Shown: positions 8,231 to 16,997, counted from the stretch's first letter. The stretch: DNA of 64,000 nt from Paenibacillus doosanensis (GCF_025060755.1 NZ_JANYUY010000026.1:40632-104631), one strand, 5' to 3'. Made by a program: numbers and translations. The notes: a model not told the origin generated them from the sequence alone.

Positions 8231-8865
8231 TTTAACCCACTCCTAAGATTATGATGAGACCGATCTATCGCTTCGCGGAAACGCCGAATCTGCGCTGCCG
8301 GCTCCGCATGGAGCAGTACCGACGACAGGACGGCGACGCCTGCGCAGCCGGTGGACAGCACTTCATCGACATTTCCGGGCTCGATTCCTCCGATGGCAAT
8401 CACCGGCACGGAGCATGCCTTGACGACGTCCGCGAGAGCCTGAATGCCCCGCGGCGCGAGCCCCGGCTTGGAATTCGAATCGAAAATATGCCCATACAGA
8501 ACGTAATCGGCGCCCTGCTCTGCGGCTGCGGCCGCTTCTTCGGCCGAATGAACGGAGCAGCCGATCGAGACCGACGGCGGCAGAATGCGGCGGCTTTGGC
8601 TTACGCTCAAACTGTTGTAGGCGAGCTGAACGCCGGGCGCTCCAACGGCCAGAGCGGCGTCCAGCCGGTCGTTAATATGTACGGCGCTTTGCGCAAACAA
8701 CGGCTTCAGCGCGGCGTACCATGCGGTGATTTCACCGGCGCCGCGCTGTTTCTCGCGAATATGGAGCACATCGATCAGCTCCGTCGGACATTGACCGGCA
8801 ATCTCCGCGACCCGGGCCAGCTCCTGCTGTCCCGTCGTCATGACGTGCAGTGAGTGCTTTCTCAT
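8227..8865 (-). CDS. tenI: Thiazole tautomerase TenI (ThiE-like fold)
   Basis: 212 residues from the ATG at 8865, which has GGAAGGAG seven nt upstream. The (beta/alpha)8 fold of thiamine phosphate synthase relatives is seen in LHIREKQRG, VHINDRLDAALAVGAPGVQLAYNSLS, GCSVHSAEEA, ADYVLYGHIF and PVIAIGGIEP. In thiamine phosphate synthase the phosphate and pyrimidine sites are more complete. The coupling with thiO points to TenI, which aromatises the thiazole product; ThiE activity cannot be fully excluded. Confidence 0.8.
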   Translation of the reverse strand: MRKHSLHVMTTGQQELARVAEIAGQCPTELIDVLHIREKQRGAGEITAWYAALKPLFAQSAVHINDRLDAALAVGAPGVQLAYNSLSVSQSRRILPPSVSIGCSVHSAEEAAAAAEQGADYVLYGHIFDSNSKPGLAPRGIQALADVVKACSVPVIAIGGIEPGNVDEVLSTGCAGVAVLSSVLLHAEPAAQIRRFREAIDRSHHNLRSGLN

Positions 8866-8967
8866 AGCAGCGCTCCTTCCGGTCTTGTTTCTCTCATCAT
8901 AACGCAGCCCCTTGGTACCGTCAAAGCGTTTGTCCAAGATGTCATAAAAATATCAAATCATAGAAAC

Positions 8968-8996
8968 TTGACGCTAGGAAAGCGGATAGATACACT
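8968..8996 (+). promoter_or_regulatory. Probable sigma-A promoter of thiD
   Basis: TTGACG, 17-nt spacer, TACACT, ending 47 nt before the thiD ATG in the divergent tenI-thiD region. Confidence 0.55.
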
Positions 8997-9043
8997 TATT
9001 GAAGAAAGTTTAAGGTTTCGGCACAGATGGGGGAGGAACAGAG

Positions 9044-9883
9044 ATGGACAAAGTGTACAAGGCGCTAACGATTGCGGGCTCCGACAGCGGCGGCGGAGCG
9101 GGAATCCAGGCGGATCTGAAAACGTTTCAGATGCTGGAGGTTTACGGTATGTCCGCGATCACCGCGGTCACCGCGCAAAATACGCTCGGCGTTCATGGCA
9201 TTTACGATATACCGCTCGAAGGCATCGAGAAGCAGCTCGAAGCCGTCTTCGCAGACATCGGCGTCGACGCGGCCAAAACCGGCATGCTGTCGCAGCCCCA
9301 AGTGATCGAGCTGGTCGCGGAGCAAATCCGCAAGCATAAGCTCGCCAAGCTCGTCGTCGATCCGGTGATGATCGCCAAGGGCGGGGCGAGCCTGCTTGCG
9401 GACAGCGCCCAGCATGCGCTGCGCACGCAGCTTTTGCCATTGGCGGCTGTCGTAACGCCGAACATTCCCGAGGCTGAGGTCATTACCGGTCTGAGCATTG
9501 CGTCGGTGGACGGGATGAAGGAAGCGGCGGTCCGTCTAGTGGAGCAGTACGGCGCCGGGGCGGCGGTCGTCAAGGGCGGTCACAGCGCCGGAGAGCCGAC
9601 GGACGTGCTCTACGACGGGAGCGCGTTTCACTTGCTGACGGCCGAACGCTGCGAGACGCGGCATACGCACGGGACGGGCTGCACGTTTTCGGCCGTCATT
9701 ACGGCGGAGCTGGCCAAAGGGGCCGGGCTGCTGGAAGCGGTGCAGACGGCCAAACGGTTTATTACGCTGGCGATTCGCGACGAGCTCGGCATCGGCGGAG
9801 GTCACGGACCGACGAACCATTGGGCGTATTGGCGCGAGCGGCAGGCGTCGGACAAGCCCGAAAAGGAGCAAACATTTCAATGA
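9044..9883 (+). CDS. thiD: Hydroxymethylpyrimidine/phosphomethylpyrimidine kinase
   Basis: 279 residues. The ribokinase-like ThiD fold shows ALTIAGSDSGGGAGIQADLKTF at the start (substrate site), MSAITAVTAQNT, VVDPVMIAKGG, TPNIPEAEVITG, and the C-terminal nucleotide/anion-hole motif HGTGCTFSAVITAELAKG. It phosphorylates HMP and HMP-P for thiamine synthesis, or pyridoxine in close relatives. It is divergent from tenI-thiO, so the three form a partial thiamine locus. A small coupled ORF begins on its stop codon. Confidence 0.92.
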   Translation: MDKVYKALTIAGSDSGGGAGIQADLKTFQMLEVYGMSAITAVTAQNTLGVHGIYDIPLEGIEKQLEAVFADIGVDAAKTGMLSQPQVIELVAEQIRKHKLAKLVVDPVMIAKGGASLLADSAQHALRTQLLPLAAVVTPNIPEAEVITGLSIASVDGMKEAAVRLVEQYGAGAAVVKGGHSAGEPTDVLYDGSAFHLLTAERCETRHTHGTGCTFSAVITAELAKGAGLLEAVQTAKRFITLAIRDELGIGGGHGPTNHWAYWRERQASDKPEKEQTFQ

Positions 9884-9987
9884 GCTACGAGTACTTAATG
9901 CAGGCGGTGCTGCTGATTTTTTTATTAATCGTATCCTTTCCGGCGATCATTCTGTGGTCCAAATGGAAGAGGAAGAAACGGAGATAA
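9880..9987 (+). CDS. 35-aa single-span membrane peptide coupled to thiD
   Basis: The ATG overlaps the thiD TGA as ATGA, with AAGGAG ten nt upstream. It encodes MSYEYLMQAVLLIFLLIVSF followed by PAIILWSKWKRKKRR: one membrane helix of about 22 residues and a strongly basic C-terminal tail. It is too short to be found by a length cut-off, and the overlap plus ribosome site argue that it is real. Function unknown; the next gene begins 6 nt after its stop. Confidence 0.6.
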   Translation: MSYEYLMQAVLLIFLLIVSFPAIILWSKWKRKKRR

Positions 9988-9993
9988 CGGCTT

Positions 9994-10431
9994 ATGTATT
10001 ACGTCAATCATGAACAAATCAATGTCAGACTGCAATTTTTGCCTGTGCTGTCGGAAGCGTGCGGACAGCTCGTCGCACAGTGGGATCAGGCGGAGCCGTC
10101 GGCGCGGCTGCTGCTGCATTTGGCTCAGGAGCGGACGCTTCACCTCGCTATCGAATCGGTGACCGATGTCGGAAGCTTGCTGATCGACGCCTTCATGATG
10201 CGCGACGCCAGCAGCTACGAGGATATTATCGACATATTGGCCGGAGAAGGCGTCTTTGACGGTCAAGTCTCCTCGATCCTTAAGCAGCTCGTTGCGCTGC
10301 GCAAGCCGCTCGTGCAGGATTATGCCGCATACCCGCGGGAAGCGCTGCACCCGCTGATTCTTGCTTTGCCGGAAGCTTTATCGGCGTTTGCCGAAGCCGT
10401 GCCGGCGTTTATTAGCCGCGAGATGGTGTAA
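9994..10431 (+). CDS. DUF86/HepT-like protein, YutE type
   Basis: 145 residues, all-helical. The pattern QERTLHLAIESVTDVGSLLIDAFMMRDASSYEDIIDIL is characteristic of the DUF86 (HepT nuclease/YutE) family. In active HepT toxins the motif is R-x4-6-H followed by Y; here the matching segment reads RKPLVQDYAAY, so the expected His is Gln. That suggests a non-toxin role or lost nuclease activity, and no MNT-type antitoxin nucleotidyltransferase is adjacent. It follows the 35-aa membrane peptide in the thiD operon. Confidence 0.75.
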   Translation: MYYVNHEQINVRLQFLPVLSEACGQLVAQWDQAEPSARLLLHLAQERTLHLAIESVTDVGSLLIDAFMMRDASSYEDIIDILAGEGVFDGQVSSILKQLVALRKPLVQDYAAYPREALHPLILALPEALSAFAEAVPAFISREMV

Positions 10432-10446
10432 GCAAAATTCCTAGAA

Positions 10447-10474
10447 TTGACTGTGCTAGGATTTTTGATACATT
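10447..10474 (+). promoter_or_regulatory. Possible promoter of the SufR-like regulator
   Basis: TTGACT, 16-nt spacer, TACATT, about 130 nt before the gene. The leader between is AT-rich and holds no ORF that I can support. Confidence 0.35.
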
Positions 10475-10606
10475 TTAGTTTATTAATTTACTTATGGTCG
10501 TATTTCGTATACAATAACTATATAAGTAGTAGCTTTTATACGACGTCGACCGACTTAGTTAGAGCGTGCTTCAGGTGTATACTTAAGGGAAGGGCGGTGA
10601 GACCGG

Positions 10607-11239
10607 ATGAACCAGGAGCAGGATGTGTCCACACGCAAAGTCATACTGACGATGTTGAAGACAAGCGGAGCCTTAACCGTGAGCGAGATGGCGAAGCAGC
10701 TGGGTATTACGGAGATGGCCGTGCGGAGACATTTGAATACAATGGAGCGGGACGGTCTGATCGAGGCGAAGCTGGTACGACAGGCTATGGGCAGGCCGAC
10801 CAACCTGTACTCCTTGACGGAGAACGCCGATGATCTCTTTCCGAAGAAGTACCATCATCTGACGCTGGATTTGTTAAGCGAGCTGGTAGCCGAAGCCGGT
10901 CCGGATAAGGTAGACTTGCTGTTTGAGAGGCGCAAGGAACGGCTGATCAGCCGTTACGAAGAGCAGATTGCGGGCAAGGCTTTGCCTGAGCGGGTCAAGG
11001 CATTGGCGGAGATCCAGAATGCCAACGGATATATGGTAGACTGGCAGGCTACGGAAGACGGACAATATGTCATTAATGAGCATAACTGTCCGATTTCGCA
11101 GGTAGCCAACCAATACAATCATGCTTGCCAGTGTGAATTGATGATGTTTGAGAATTTGCTTGGCGCCGATGTGAAGCGGGTCGAATGCTTGGTCAAAGGC
11201 GGCAACAAATGCTCGTATGTGATACAGCAGAAACAATAA
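10607..11239 (+). CDS. SufR-like HTH transcription regulator with cysteine cluster
   Basis: 210 residues. N-terminal winged helix-turn-helix (residues 8-60: LKTSGALTVSEMAKQLGITEMAVRRHLNTMERDGLI) of the ArsR/DeoR type, then RQAMGRPTNLYSLTENADDLFPKKY. The C-terminal half carries four cysteines in the SufR-like pattern: NCPISQVA, HACQCELMMFENLLG and GGNKCSYVI. SufR proteins bind a [4Fe-4S] cluster there and repress iron-sulfur assembly genes; the cluster is inferred. No suf operon is in the window, so the target is unknown. Confidence 0.75.
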   Translation: MNQEQDVSTRKVILTMLKTSGALTVSEMAKQLGITEMAVRRHLNTMERDGLIEAKLVRQAMGRPTNLYSLTENADDLFPKKYHHLTLDLLSELVAEAGPDKVDLLFERRKERLISRYEEQIAGKALPERVKALAEIQNANGYMVDWQATEDGQYVINEHNCPISQVANQYNHACQCELMMFENLLGADVKRVECLVKGGNKCSYVIQQKQ

Positions 11240-11241
11240 AC

Positions 11242-11286
11242 CATCTCAGCGCGAAGATATTCTTCGTCGTCGGGATGTTTTTTTTT
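11242..11286. terminator. Terminator between convergent regulator and bactofilin genes
   Basis: CATCTCAGCGCGAAGA-TAT-TCTTCGTCGTCGGGATG followed by nine T on the plus strand. It ends the SufR-like gene. Confidence 0.75.
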
Positions 11287-11295
11287 AACCTATTC

Positions 11296-12030
11296 TCAAA
11301 CCTTGCCATGCTGCCTAACGACAGAACCGTCGGCCTGCTCGAAATGCTCCGTGTACTCGACGCAGTCAATTTCGCAGCCGGGACCGATGCTGACGAAGCT
11401 GCCGCGGACGATCGCGGCCTTCGTATATTCGAGGTAGATCCGGTCTCCTTCGATAATATCTGCGGCAAGATGATCTTGGGCAGCCGAAGCTTTGGAGTGA
11501 AACAGCCGGTGCAGATTGTAGGCCAATCCCGTCCGCTTCACGTTGATGGAGCTTCCGCCGATTTCGCGGGCGCGGCACGGACCGAACAGGCGGATGTCGA
11601 TATGGTCTGCATTGAGCAGGCCGCCGATCGTGAAGAAGCCTTTGGCGACGAACGTTTCCGCTTCGCAGTCCTGCTGAACCAGCGCTTCGCCTCCGATGTA
11701 CAAACGATCGCCTGTCAGCGTCCCTCCGATATCGGAGCGGCCGTGAAGCTTCAGCTGCCGTACGGACATGTCCCCGCCGATATCGAGCGTGCCGTAAATA
11801 TGCGCCTCATCCGTCTCGGCGCTGCCCACCACGACGGAGGTGCCGAAGATGCGGAAGCGCCGCGCTTTGACATTGCCTTCCATCCGGCTCGTTCCGTATA
11901 CTTTGAAATCCACGCAGTCCAGATTCCCGATAATTTGCCCTTCTCCGGTAATTTTCACATCGTCGTACGCGCCGCCGGACGCGCTTCCCGTGCCGGCAAG
12001 CACCAGCTTATGTCGTATTGCGTTCGCCAT
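11296..12030 (-). CDS. Bactofilin-like polymer-forming protein
   Basis: 244 residues from the ATG at 12030, with GGAGGG seven nt before. Almost the whole protein is short repeated beta strands with Gly turns (VKITGEGQIIGNLDCVDFKVYGTSRMEGNV, YGTLDIGGDMSVRQLKLHGRSDIGGTL), as in bactofilins and the Bacillus YhbE/YhbF pair. Bactofilins polymerise into cytoplasmic filaments without nucleotide. It follows a YhbD-like gene, the same order as yhbD-yhbE in Bacillus, where the products affect flagellar assembly. Only one bactofilin is present here. Confidence 0.75.
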   Translation of the reverse strand: MANAIRHKLVLAGTGSASGGAYDDVKITGEGQIIGNLDCVDFKVYGTSRMEGNVKARRFRIFGTSVVVGSAETDEAHIYGTLDIGGDMSVRQLKLHGRSDIGGTLTGDRLYIGGEALVQQDCEAETFVAKGFFTIGGLLNADHIDIRLFGPCRAREIGGSSINVKRTGLAYNLHRLFHSKASAAQDHLAADIIEGDRIYLEYTKAAIVRGSFVSIGPGCEIDCVEYTEHFEQADGSVVRQHGKV

Positions 12031-12044
12031 CGGACAACCCTCCG

Positions 12045-12668
12045 TCAGTTTAATTTCATTTTTAACTCTTCGATACAGGCGGCAAGATTCAAGCGGGTGA
12101 CGACCCGAATGCCGGATTCGAAGTATACTTCGCCCGGGGCCGAGCACAATAAAAAGCTGGATACGCCCATTTTGCGAATAAAAATCAGCTCACCGCCATT
12201 GCCCCCCAGCTTCGGATAATGGTCGCCCAGCACCTGAAGCAGAATGCTTCCTTCATCCAGACTCATTTCTCCGGTTTGAAGCATCTTCTCTAAGATATAC
12301 AATTGCAATATGCGGTCAAAAGCGAAAATTTCCATATCGCCTTGATATTTTATAAAAAAATCAAGGCTCATCTTCGAAACAATGTTACGGTCGATAATTT
12401 CCTGCTTCCATAGCGAGGTTTCCGCCGCTTGAGGAGAAAGCAGCTCCGCAAGCTCGTCCAGAGATAAATCGTCTTTCATATTTTTAATTTTATCGATGCG
12501 GGAGAGAATTTTATTTTTTGGGAAAAACGTCTCCTGACCGGTAAAGGTAGATTTGCGGATGAACCATTCTTCGGGGATCAAGTTTTTCCGCTTCCATCGG
12601 TATAGTTGGCCGTAAGACAGGCCGGTCAGCTCCAGCAGTTCTTTTTTGGAGATGATGTCTTGCTCCAT
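12045..12668 (-). CDS. YhbD family (DUF4004) protein
   Basis: 207 residues from the ATG at 12668, which has GGGAGGTG upstream. The N-terminal 60 residues form a MerR/excisionase-like winged helix (IISKKELLELTGLSYGQLYRWKRKNLIPEEW), followed by a helical and then mixed domain. This is the YhbD family found upstream of bactofilin genes. The stop lies 14 nt before the bactofilin start, so they are co-transcribed. It probably regulates or assists bactofilin function; this is inference. Confidence 0.75.
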   Translation of the reverse strand: MEQDIISKKELLELTGLSYGQLYRWKRKNLIPEEWFIRKSTFTGQETFFPKNKILSRIDKIKNMKDDLSLDELAELLSPQAAETSLWKQEIIDRNIVSKMSLDFFIKYQGDMEIFAFDRILQLYILEKMLQTGEMSLDEGSILLQVLGDHYPKLGGNGGELIFIRKMGVSSFLLCSAPGEVYFESGIRVVTRLNLAACIEELKMKLN

Positions 12669-12865
12669 GCGGTAGCACCTCCCAGTAAAGAAAGTGTAAC
12701 ATAACATTGTTACGTTGTAAATAAACGAGTTCCCCGGATTGGATATGAAAAAAACGCCCGATCGCCGGAAAACTGGTTTCGCGGCGGTTCGGACGTGCGA
12801 ATGACTGTTCGAAGCTATCGCAGAATGACATCGCCGCTCCGGCTGCGTTACCGCTGCAGATTCGG

Positions 12866-13510
12866 CTAATTGCGGGAGCTGCGGGCGCCGGCCGCGAGCC
12901 GCGCCGCTTTATCGCGCACCCAGGAGTAGTTGCCGGCCGCGATTTCCTTCAGATTGACGAGCGAGCCCCCGATCCCGACGGCATGACAGCCGATACGCAA
13001 AAACTCGCCGATATTCTCTTCATTGACGCCCCCGACGGCTACCATAGGGATGTGGCTTAGCGGGCCTTGCAGCTCCTTCAAATACCCGATGCCCAGACTT
13101 GCTCCGGGGAAAATTTTGACGGCCGACGCCCCGGTTTTCCAGGCTCTGACGATTTCGCTCGGCGTCATCGCTCCCGGATAGATCGGCGCTCCCTGTTCTG
13201 CGGCATAGCGGATCACTTCCTCATCCGTGTTCGGCGTCACCAGATACGACGCTCCGGCCGCCAATGCCGCTCTTGCATCGTCCATATCGAGCACGGTTCC
13301 AGCGCCTATGTACATTTGCTCTCCGAATTGCCGCTGAAGCAGCTCGATCATGTCCGCGGCTCCGGGAGTGTTCAGCGTAATCTCCATCACCTTCACTCCG
13401 CCGTCCAGCAGCGCCTGAGCGAGGCCGATGACATGCTGCTTCTCGACTCCGCGCACAATGGCTATAATTTTGGTTTCTTCAATGAGCTGCAACCCTTGTT
13501 CCCGTTTCAT
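12866..13510 (-). CDS. eda: 2-keto-3-deoxy-6-phosphogluconate/4-hydroxy-2-oxoglutarate aldolase
   Basis: 214 residues from the ATG at 13510, with GAGGTGG upstream. Class I KDPG aldolase fold: IIAIVRGV at the start, EITLNTPGA with the catalytic Glu (about 45), IGAGTVLDMDDARAALAAGASYLVTPN, and the Schiff-base lysine in SAVKIFPG (about 133). It splits KDPG into pyruvate and glyceraldehyde 3-phosphate, or acts on 4-hydroxy-2-oxoglutarate. No KDG kinase or edd lies beside it, so the physiological substrate is open. Confidence 0.88.
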   Translation of the reverse strand: MKREQGLQLIEETKIIAIVRGVEKQHVIGLAQALLDGGVKVMEITLNTPGAADMIELLQRQFGEQMYIGAGTVLDMDDARAALAAGASYLVTPNTDEEVIRYAAEQGAPIYPGAMTPSEIVRAWKTGASAVKIFPGASLGIGYLKELQGPLSHIPMVAVGGVNEENIGEFLRIGCHAVGIGGSLVNLKEIAAGNYSWVRDKAARLAAGARSSRN

Positions 13511-13656
13511 TACCGAATCCACCTCATTCTCATGTTCTAAATCCAAATCTATTATGCCATTGTTTCGAAAGATTGGGAACCGCTTGTAGCCGCTGCGAAA
13601 AAGATGACTTCCGCGGACGAATTGCTTACAATGAAATCAAAGGAGTGGAGTGCGGT

Positions 13657-13707
13657 ATGAACGAGGAGCAGACGCGCCGAAACACGGTGATCGGCTATGA
13701 AATTTAA
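13657..13707 (+). CDS. 16-aa leader ORF overlapping the pucR start
   Basis: ATG to TAA encoding MNEEQTRRNTVIGYEI. It has AAAGGAG and GTGGAG upstream, whereas the pucR ATG at 13697 has only a weak ribosome site and lies inside this ORF in another frame. Translation of the leader could therefore feed ribosomes to pucR by coupling. It may have no function as a peptide. Confidence 0.4.
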   Translation: MNEEQTRRNTVIGYEI

Positions 13708-15217
13708 CGGGATGACGGTCAGGGAGATGCTGAATCTCCCTATTTTAAAGGACGCCAGGCTGATCAGCGGCGCCGGGGGCTTGGACCGGATCGTACGCTA
13801 TATCGATATTATGGAAATTCCCGATATCGAAGGCTGGCTGAGGGAAGGGGAATTGATTTTAACGACGGGGTACTCGATCCGGCACGATCCCGGCTTGCTG
13901 ACGAAGCTGGTCGAGCACTTGGCCAAGGCCGGGGCGGCCGGCGTGGCGCTCAAACCGGAGCGGTTCATCCACTACATTCCGCAGGCGATGATCGATATGG
14001 GCAACCGCCATAATATTCCTATCATTCAGCTGCCCGACGGCATTCCTTATGTGGACATCACCTATCCCGTCATGGAGCTTATATTGGACAAGCAGGGCGC
14101 TCTGCTCCGAAGATCGGAGGAAATCTACAAGACGCTGACGAGTCTTGTACTCAATAATAGCGGGATTCAGGCGGTGGCGGACAATGTGGCCGAGCTCCTG
14201 AGATCGCCGATTCGGGTCGTGAACAGGGCCGGGGACGTTCTTGTCGCTTCCCCGCCCGGCAGTCAGGAGCAGGAGCAGCCGCCGGCTTCGGACGCGCGGC
14301 AGTGGGATATTACCGTCGACAAGCAGACGGCCGGGAAGCTGATCGTCGAGAAGCAGCAGCTGGACGCACTGGAGCTCGTCTGTATCGAGCAGGCGCGCCT
14401 GGTGTTCGCGCTGGAATTAATGCGCAGAAAAATCGCCGACGATACGGAGACTAGGTTGAGGGGCAATTTCTTTGAAGAACTGCTGATGGGCTTGCCGCTA
14501 TCCATTCAGGATGTGGAGAATAAGGGCAGGCAGCTGGGGCTGGCGCCCGAATGGACCTGGGAAATCGCAATGATCGAAGGCGAACGGTCGTATTTCGAGG
14601 AGCATGCCGCTTTTATGGGCAAGATCAACGAGCTGATTTCGCGCGAATCGCGAAACCGGCAGGTCCGCTCCCACGTATTAAGACAAGGAGACCGCCTCCT
14701 GCTGCTGCTCTCGTCCCCTCGGACAGACGATCGGGAATGGTCGGAATCGATCAAACGGTTCGTCCGCTCCTGGAGCCATGTGCGCACCGGCTTCGGCACG
14801 AAATACCCGTTATGGGAAATTCAGCGCAGCTACGTGGAAGCGAAGAAAGCGGTCATGATAGGCTCGAGGCTCGATAAAATCCAGCGGTTTTTCCGTTATG
14901 ACGAAGTGGAATTATTTAGCCTCTTGCTGGATTCGTCGGATTATGTTAACTTTGATTCTTTGGTTGAGAAGCATCTGGGCAAGCTCCTGGAGTACGACCA
15001 GGAGAACGGAACCGACTTGATGGTCACTCTGTATCATTATTTGGCCGAGGGCGGCAGCTTGATCGAGGCGGCCAACCGGCTGTACATTCACCGCAATTCC
15101 GTCAAATACCGTCTCGACCGGATTAAAGATATCGCGGATATCGATTTGGACGGCATGCAGAAGCGGCTGACGTATTATTTATGCACTGCATTCCATTTAT
15201 TGAAGAATAAGGGTTAA
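13697..15217 (+). CDS. PucR family transcription regulator
   Basis: 506 residues with the full PucR layout: N-terminal PucR domain (1-125, MTVREMLNLPILKDARLISG...), a central GAF-like/GGDEF-like region, and the C-terminal HTH_30 (about 445-500, LAEGGSLIEAANRLYIHRNSVKYRLDRIKDIADID). PucR proteins activate catabolic operons for purines, ureides or amino acids in response to a metabolite. It is followed by a strong terminator and then the seven-gene operon it very likely controls. Confidence 0.88.
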   Translation: MKFNGMTVREMLNLPILKDARLISGAGGLDRIVRYIDIMEIPDIEGWLREGELILTTGYSIRHDPGLLTKLVEHLAKAGAAGVALKPERFIHYIPQAMIDMGNRHNIPIIQLPDGIPYVDITYPVMELILDKQGALLRRSEEIYKTLTSLVLNNSGIQAVADNVAELLRSPIRVVNRAGDVLVASPPGSQEQEQPPASDARQWDITVDKQTAGKLIVEKQQLDALELVCIEQARLVFALELMRRKIADDTETRLRGNFFEELLMGLPLSIQDVENKGRQLGLAPEWTWEIAMIEGERSYFEEHAAFMGKINELISRESRNRQVRSHVLRQGDRLLLLLSSPRTDDREWSESIKRFVRSWSHVRTGFGTKYPLWEIQRSYVEAKKAVMIGSRLDKIQRFFRYDEVELFSLLLDSSDYVNFDSLVEKHLGKLLEYDQENGTDLMVTLYHYLAEGGSLIEAANRLYIHRNSVKYRLDRIKDIADIDLDGMQKRLTYYLCTAFHLLKNKG

Positions 15218-15222
15218 AACCT

Positions 15223-15257
15223 AAGGCCTATTGTGCTCAGAGCACAATAGGCCTTTG
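15223..15257 (+). terminator. Terminator of the PucR-family gene
   Basis: Perfect 15-bp stem AAGGCCTATTGTGCT-CAG-AGCACAATAGGCCTT, then TGTT. It separates the regulator from the racemase operon. Confidence 0.8.
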
Positions 15258-15347
15258 TTACTTTTGGTAGACGCGTACATTGTTGAATCATATTGTAGCC
15301 CTTTACAATTTTAATATGGCAAAGGATTCAGATTATTCAGGGAAGGG

Positions 15348-16016
15348 ATGAGCGATATGATAGGTTTAATCCGGGTATTTACTACGGAAAATCAGAGCAT
15401 TATTGAAGAGCACGGCAATGTCATTTCCAGATTGTACGGTCTTCCGGTCATGAGCAAGTGCATTCCCGATCAACCGCTAGGCATTTTCAATGATGAGACG
15501 GAACAGATCGCGATTCCTAAGATCGTCGAACTGGGCAAGCAAATGGAGAAGGACGGCTGTAAGCTGCTTCTTATCAGCTGCGCCGCCGATCCTGCTATCG
15601 AACAGCTGCGCAAAAACGTGTCCATTCCGGTCGTCGGAGCGGGCAGCGCCGCCGCATTGACGGCCCTGGCTCTCGGAGAGCCTGTAGGCGTCATGGGGAT
15701 TACCGAGTGCATTCCTGCAGTCATGGAAAACTTGCTTGGGGATTCGTTAGTTCAATACATCAGGCCCGAAGATGTGACGAATACCACCGATTTGCTCACT
15801 CAGGCAGGGCGGGATAAAGCGCTGGAAGCGGCCAGATCCTTGCTCTCCCAAGGAACCAAGGTGATCGTGTTCGCATGCACAGGCTTCTCCACCATCGGCT
15901 TCGCCGACGTGCTGCGCAAAGAACTGCGCGTGCCTGTGATCGACGCGGTGGAAGCGGAAGGCTTGTATGCTTCCAACTTCTATAAACAGCTAGAAGCCGA
16001 ACCGGCATCGTTCTAA
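15348..16016 (+). CDS. Aspartate/glutamate/hydantoin racemase superfamily protein
   Basis: 222 residues. Two catalytic-type cysteines sit in the expected places: ISCAADPA (about 80) and FACTGFS (about 185), with VVGAGSAAALTALALG between. The fold is that of Asp/Glu racemases and hydantoin racemases; the small size and the second motif favour the hydantoin-racemase branch. First gene of the operon, followed within 16 nt by a transporter gene. The substrate is probably the chiral cyclic or amino-acid compound handled by the operon. Confidence 0.75.
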   Translation: MSDMIGLIRVFTTENQSIIEEHGNVISRLYGLPVMSKCIPDQPLGIFNDETEQIAIPKIVELGKQMEKDGCKLLLISCAADPAIEQLRKNVSIPVVGAGSAAALTALALGEPVGVMGITECIPAVMENLLGDSLVQYIRPEDVTNTTDLLTQAGRDKALEAARSLLSQGTKVIVFACTGFSTIGFADVLRKELRVPVIDAVEAEGLYASNFYKQLEAEPASF

Positions 16017-16032
16017 GCTGTCCGGACTTCTT

Positions 16033-16956
16033 GTGACCAGATCTTACGTACTTCTCGTTCTATGCGTGTTCATCTGGGCTTTGAACTACATTTCGAGACA
16101 GTACTTGCTGCGGGAATTTTCTCCGCTTCTGCTTTCGGCGCTGAGCTTGACGCTGGTATCCTGCGTTTTTCTGATCGGAGCGCTGTTTACCCGTTCGCTT
16201 GTGAAAGTAACCCGCAACGAAATTATGTTTCTGCTGCTGTCGGCCGTCATCGGGCTCATCGCGAACCAGATATTTTTGTTCCAGGGCTTGAAGTATACGA
16301 CAGCGACCAACGCTTCTCTCATCTTTACCTTGTCTCCGTTAATAACGGCGGGACTGTCGGCCGCGTTCCTGAAGGAGAAGGTTACTTGGCGAATGATTGC
16401 CGGCTGCGTCACGGCGCTGGCGGGTCTGTGCCTCGCGCTCAATACGAACGGCTTGGTCTTCCATGCGGGGGACTTGCTGTTGTTCGGGGCCACGTTTACC
16501 TTCTCCTGCAACTTAATCTTCACCCGGTTTCTGTCAAGGCGTCTGTCGCCGTTCATTATTACGGTGTACAGCTTCGGCTTAAGCGCGCTGTTCTTCGACC
16601 CGTTCGTGCTCGCCTTCTCCGGCGCCGGCATCGAATGGAATCATTCCTGGAGCACATGGGGCTTGCTGCTTGTCTCCGTACTTGTGGCTCAAGGGCTGAC
16701 GGGCGTCATGTGGAACAAGGGGATGCAGACGGTCGGCGCCGCCAAAGCTTCCATCGTGCTGAATTTGCAGCCGCTGATGACGATGATGCTGGAATTGTTG
16801 CTTTTCCGTCACTCCGTTTCTTTTCAGCAAGTATTCGGGATATCTCTGGTGTTCATAGGAGTTCTCTTCGCAACGCTTCAGCTCGGGTATGTCCAGACAA
16901 AGAAAAAGAGCAGGATGGACAAGAATAACAATAATTGTGAAATAAATTGTAAATAG
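16033..16956 (+). CDS. EamA/DMT family transporter
   Basis: 307 residues with ten hydrophobic segments arranged as two EamA halves (about 5-140 and 145-285); conserved marks include FIWALNYISRQYLLREFSPL and the second-half LQPLMTMMLELLLFRHSVS. Such permeases usually export or import amino acids and small metabolites at the cell membrane. The GTG start has no clear Shine-Dalgarno, so translation may be coupled to the racemase 16 nt upstream. The C-terminus is basic and Asn-rich. Confidence 0.8.
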   Translation: MTRSYVLLVLCVFIWALNYISRQYLLREFSPLLLSALSLTLVSCVFLIGALFTRSLVKVTRNEIMFLLLSAVIGLIANQIFLFQGLKYTTATNASLIFTLSPLITAGLSAAFLKEKVTWRMIAGCVTALAGLCLALNTNGLVFHAGDLLLFGATFTFSCNLIFTRFLSRRLSPFIITVYSFGLSALFFDPFVLAFSGAGIEWNHSWSTWGLLLVSVLVAQGLTGVMWNKGMQTVGAAKASIVLNLQPLMTMMLELLLFRHSVSFQQVFGISLVFIGVLFATLQLGYVQTKKKSRMDKNNNNCEINCK

Positions 16957-16997
16957 TATGGAGAGAATCATCTGTATACGATCAAGGGGGATTATCC

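Noticed and set aside
8866..9043. A TPP riboswitch between tenI and thiD
   Set aside because: The CTGAGA and other conserved TPP-aptamer segments are not found on either strand.
9994..10431. A HepT/MNT toxin-antitoxin module
   Set aside because: The nuclease His is replaced and there is no nucleotidyltransferase gene beside it.
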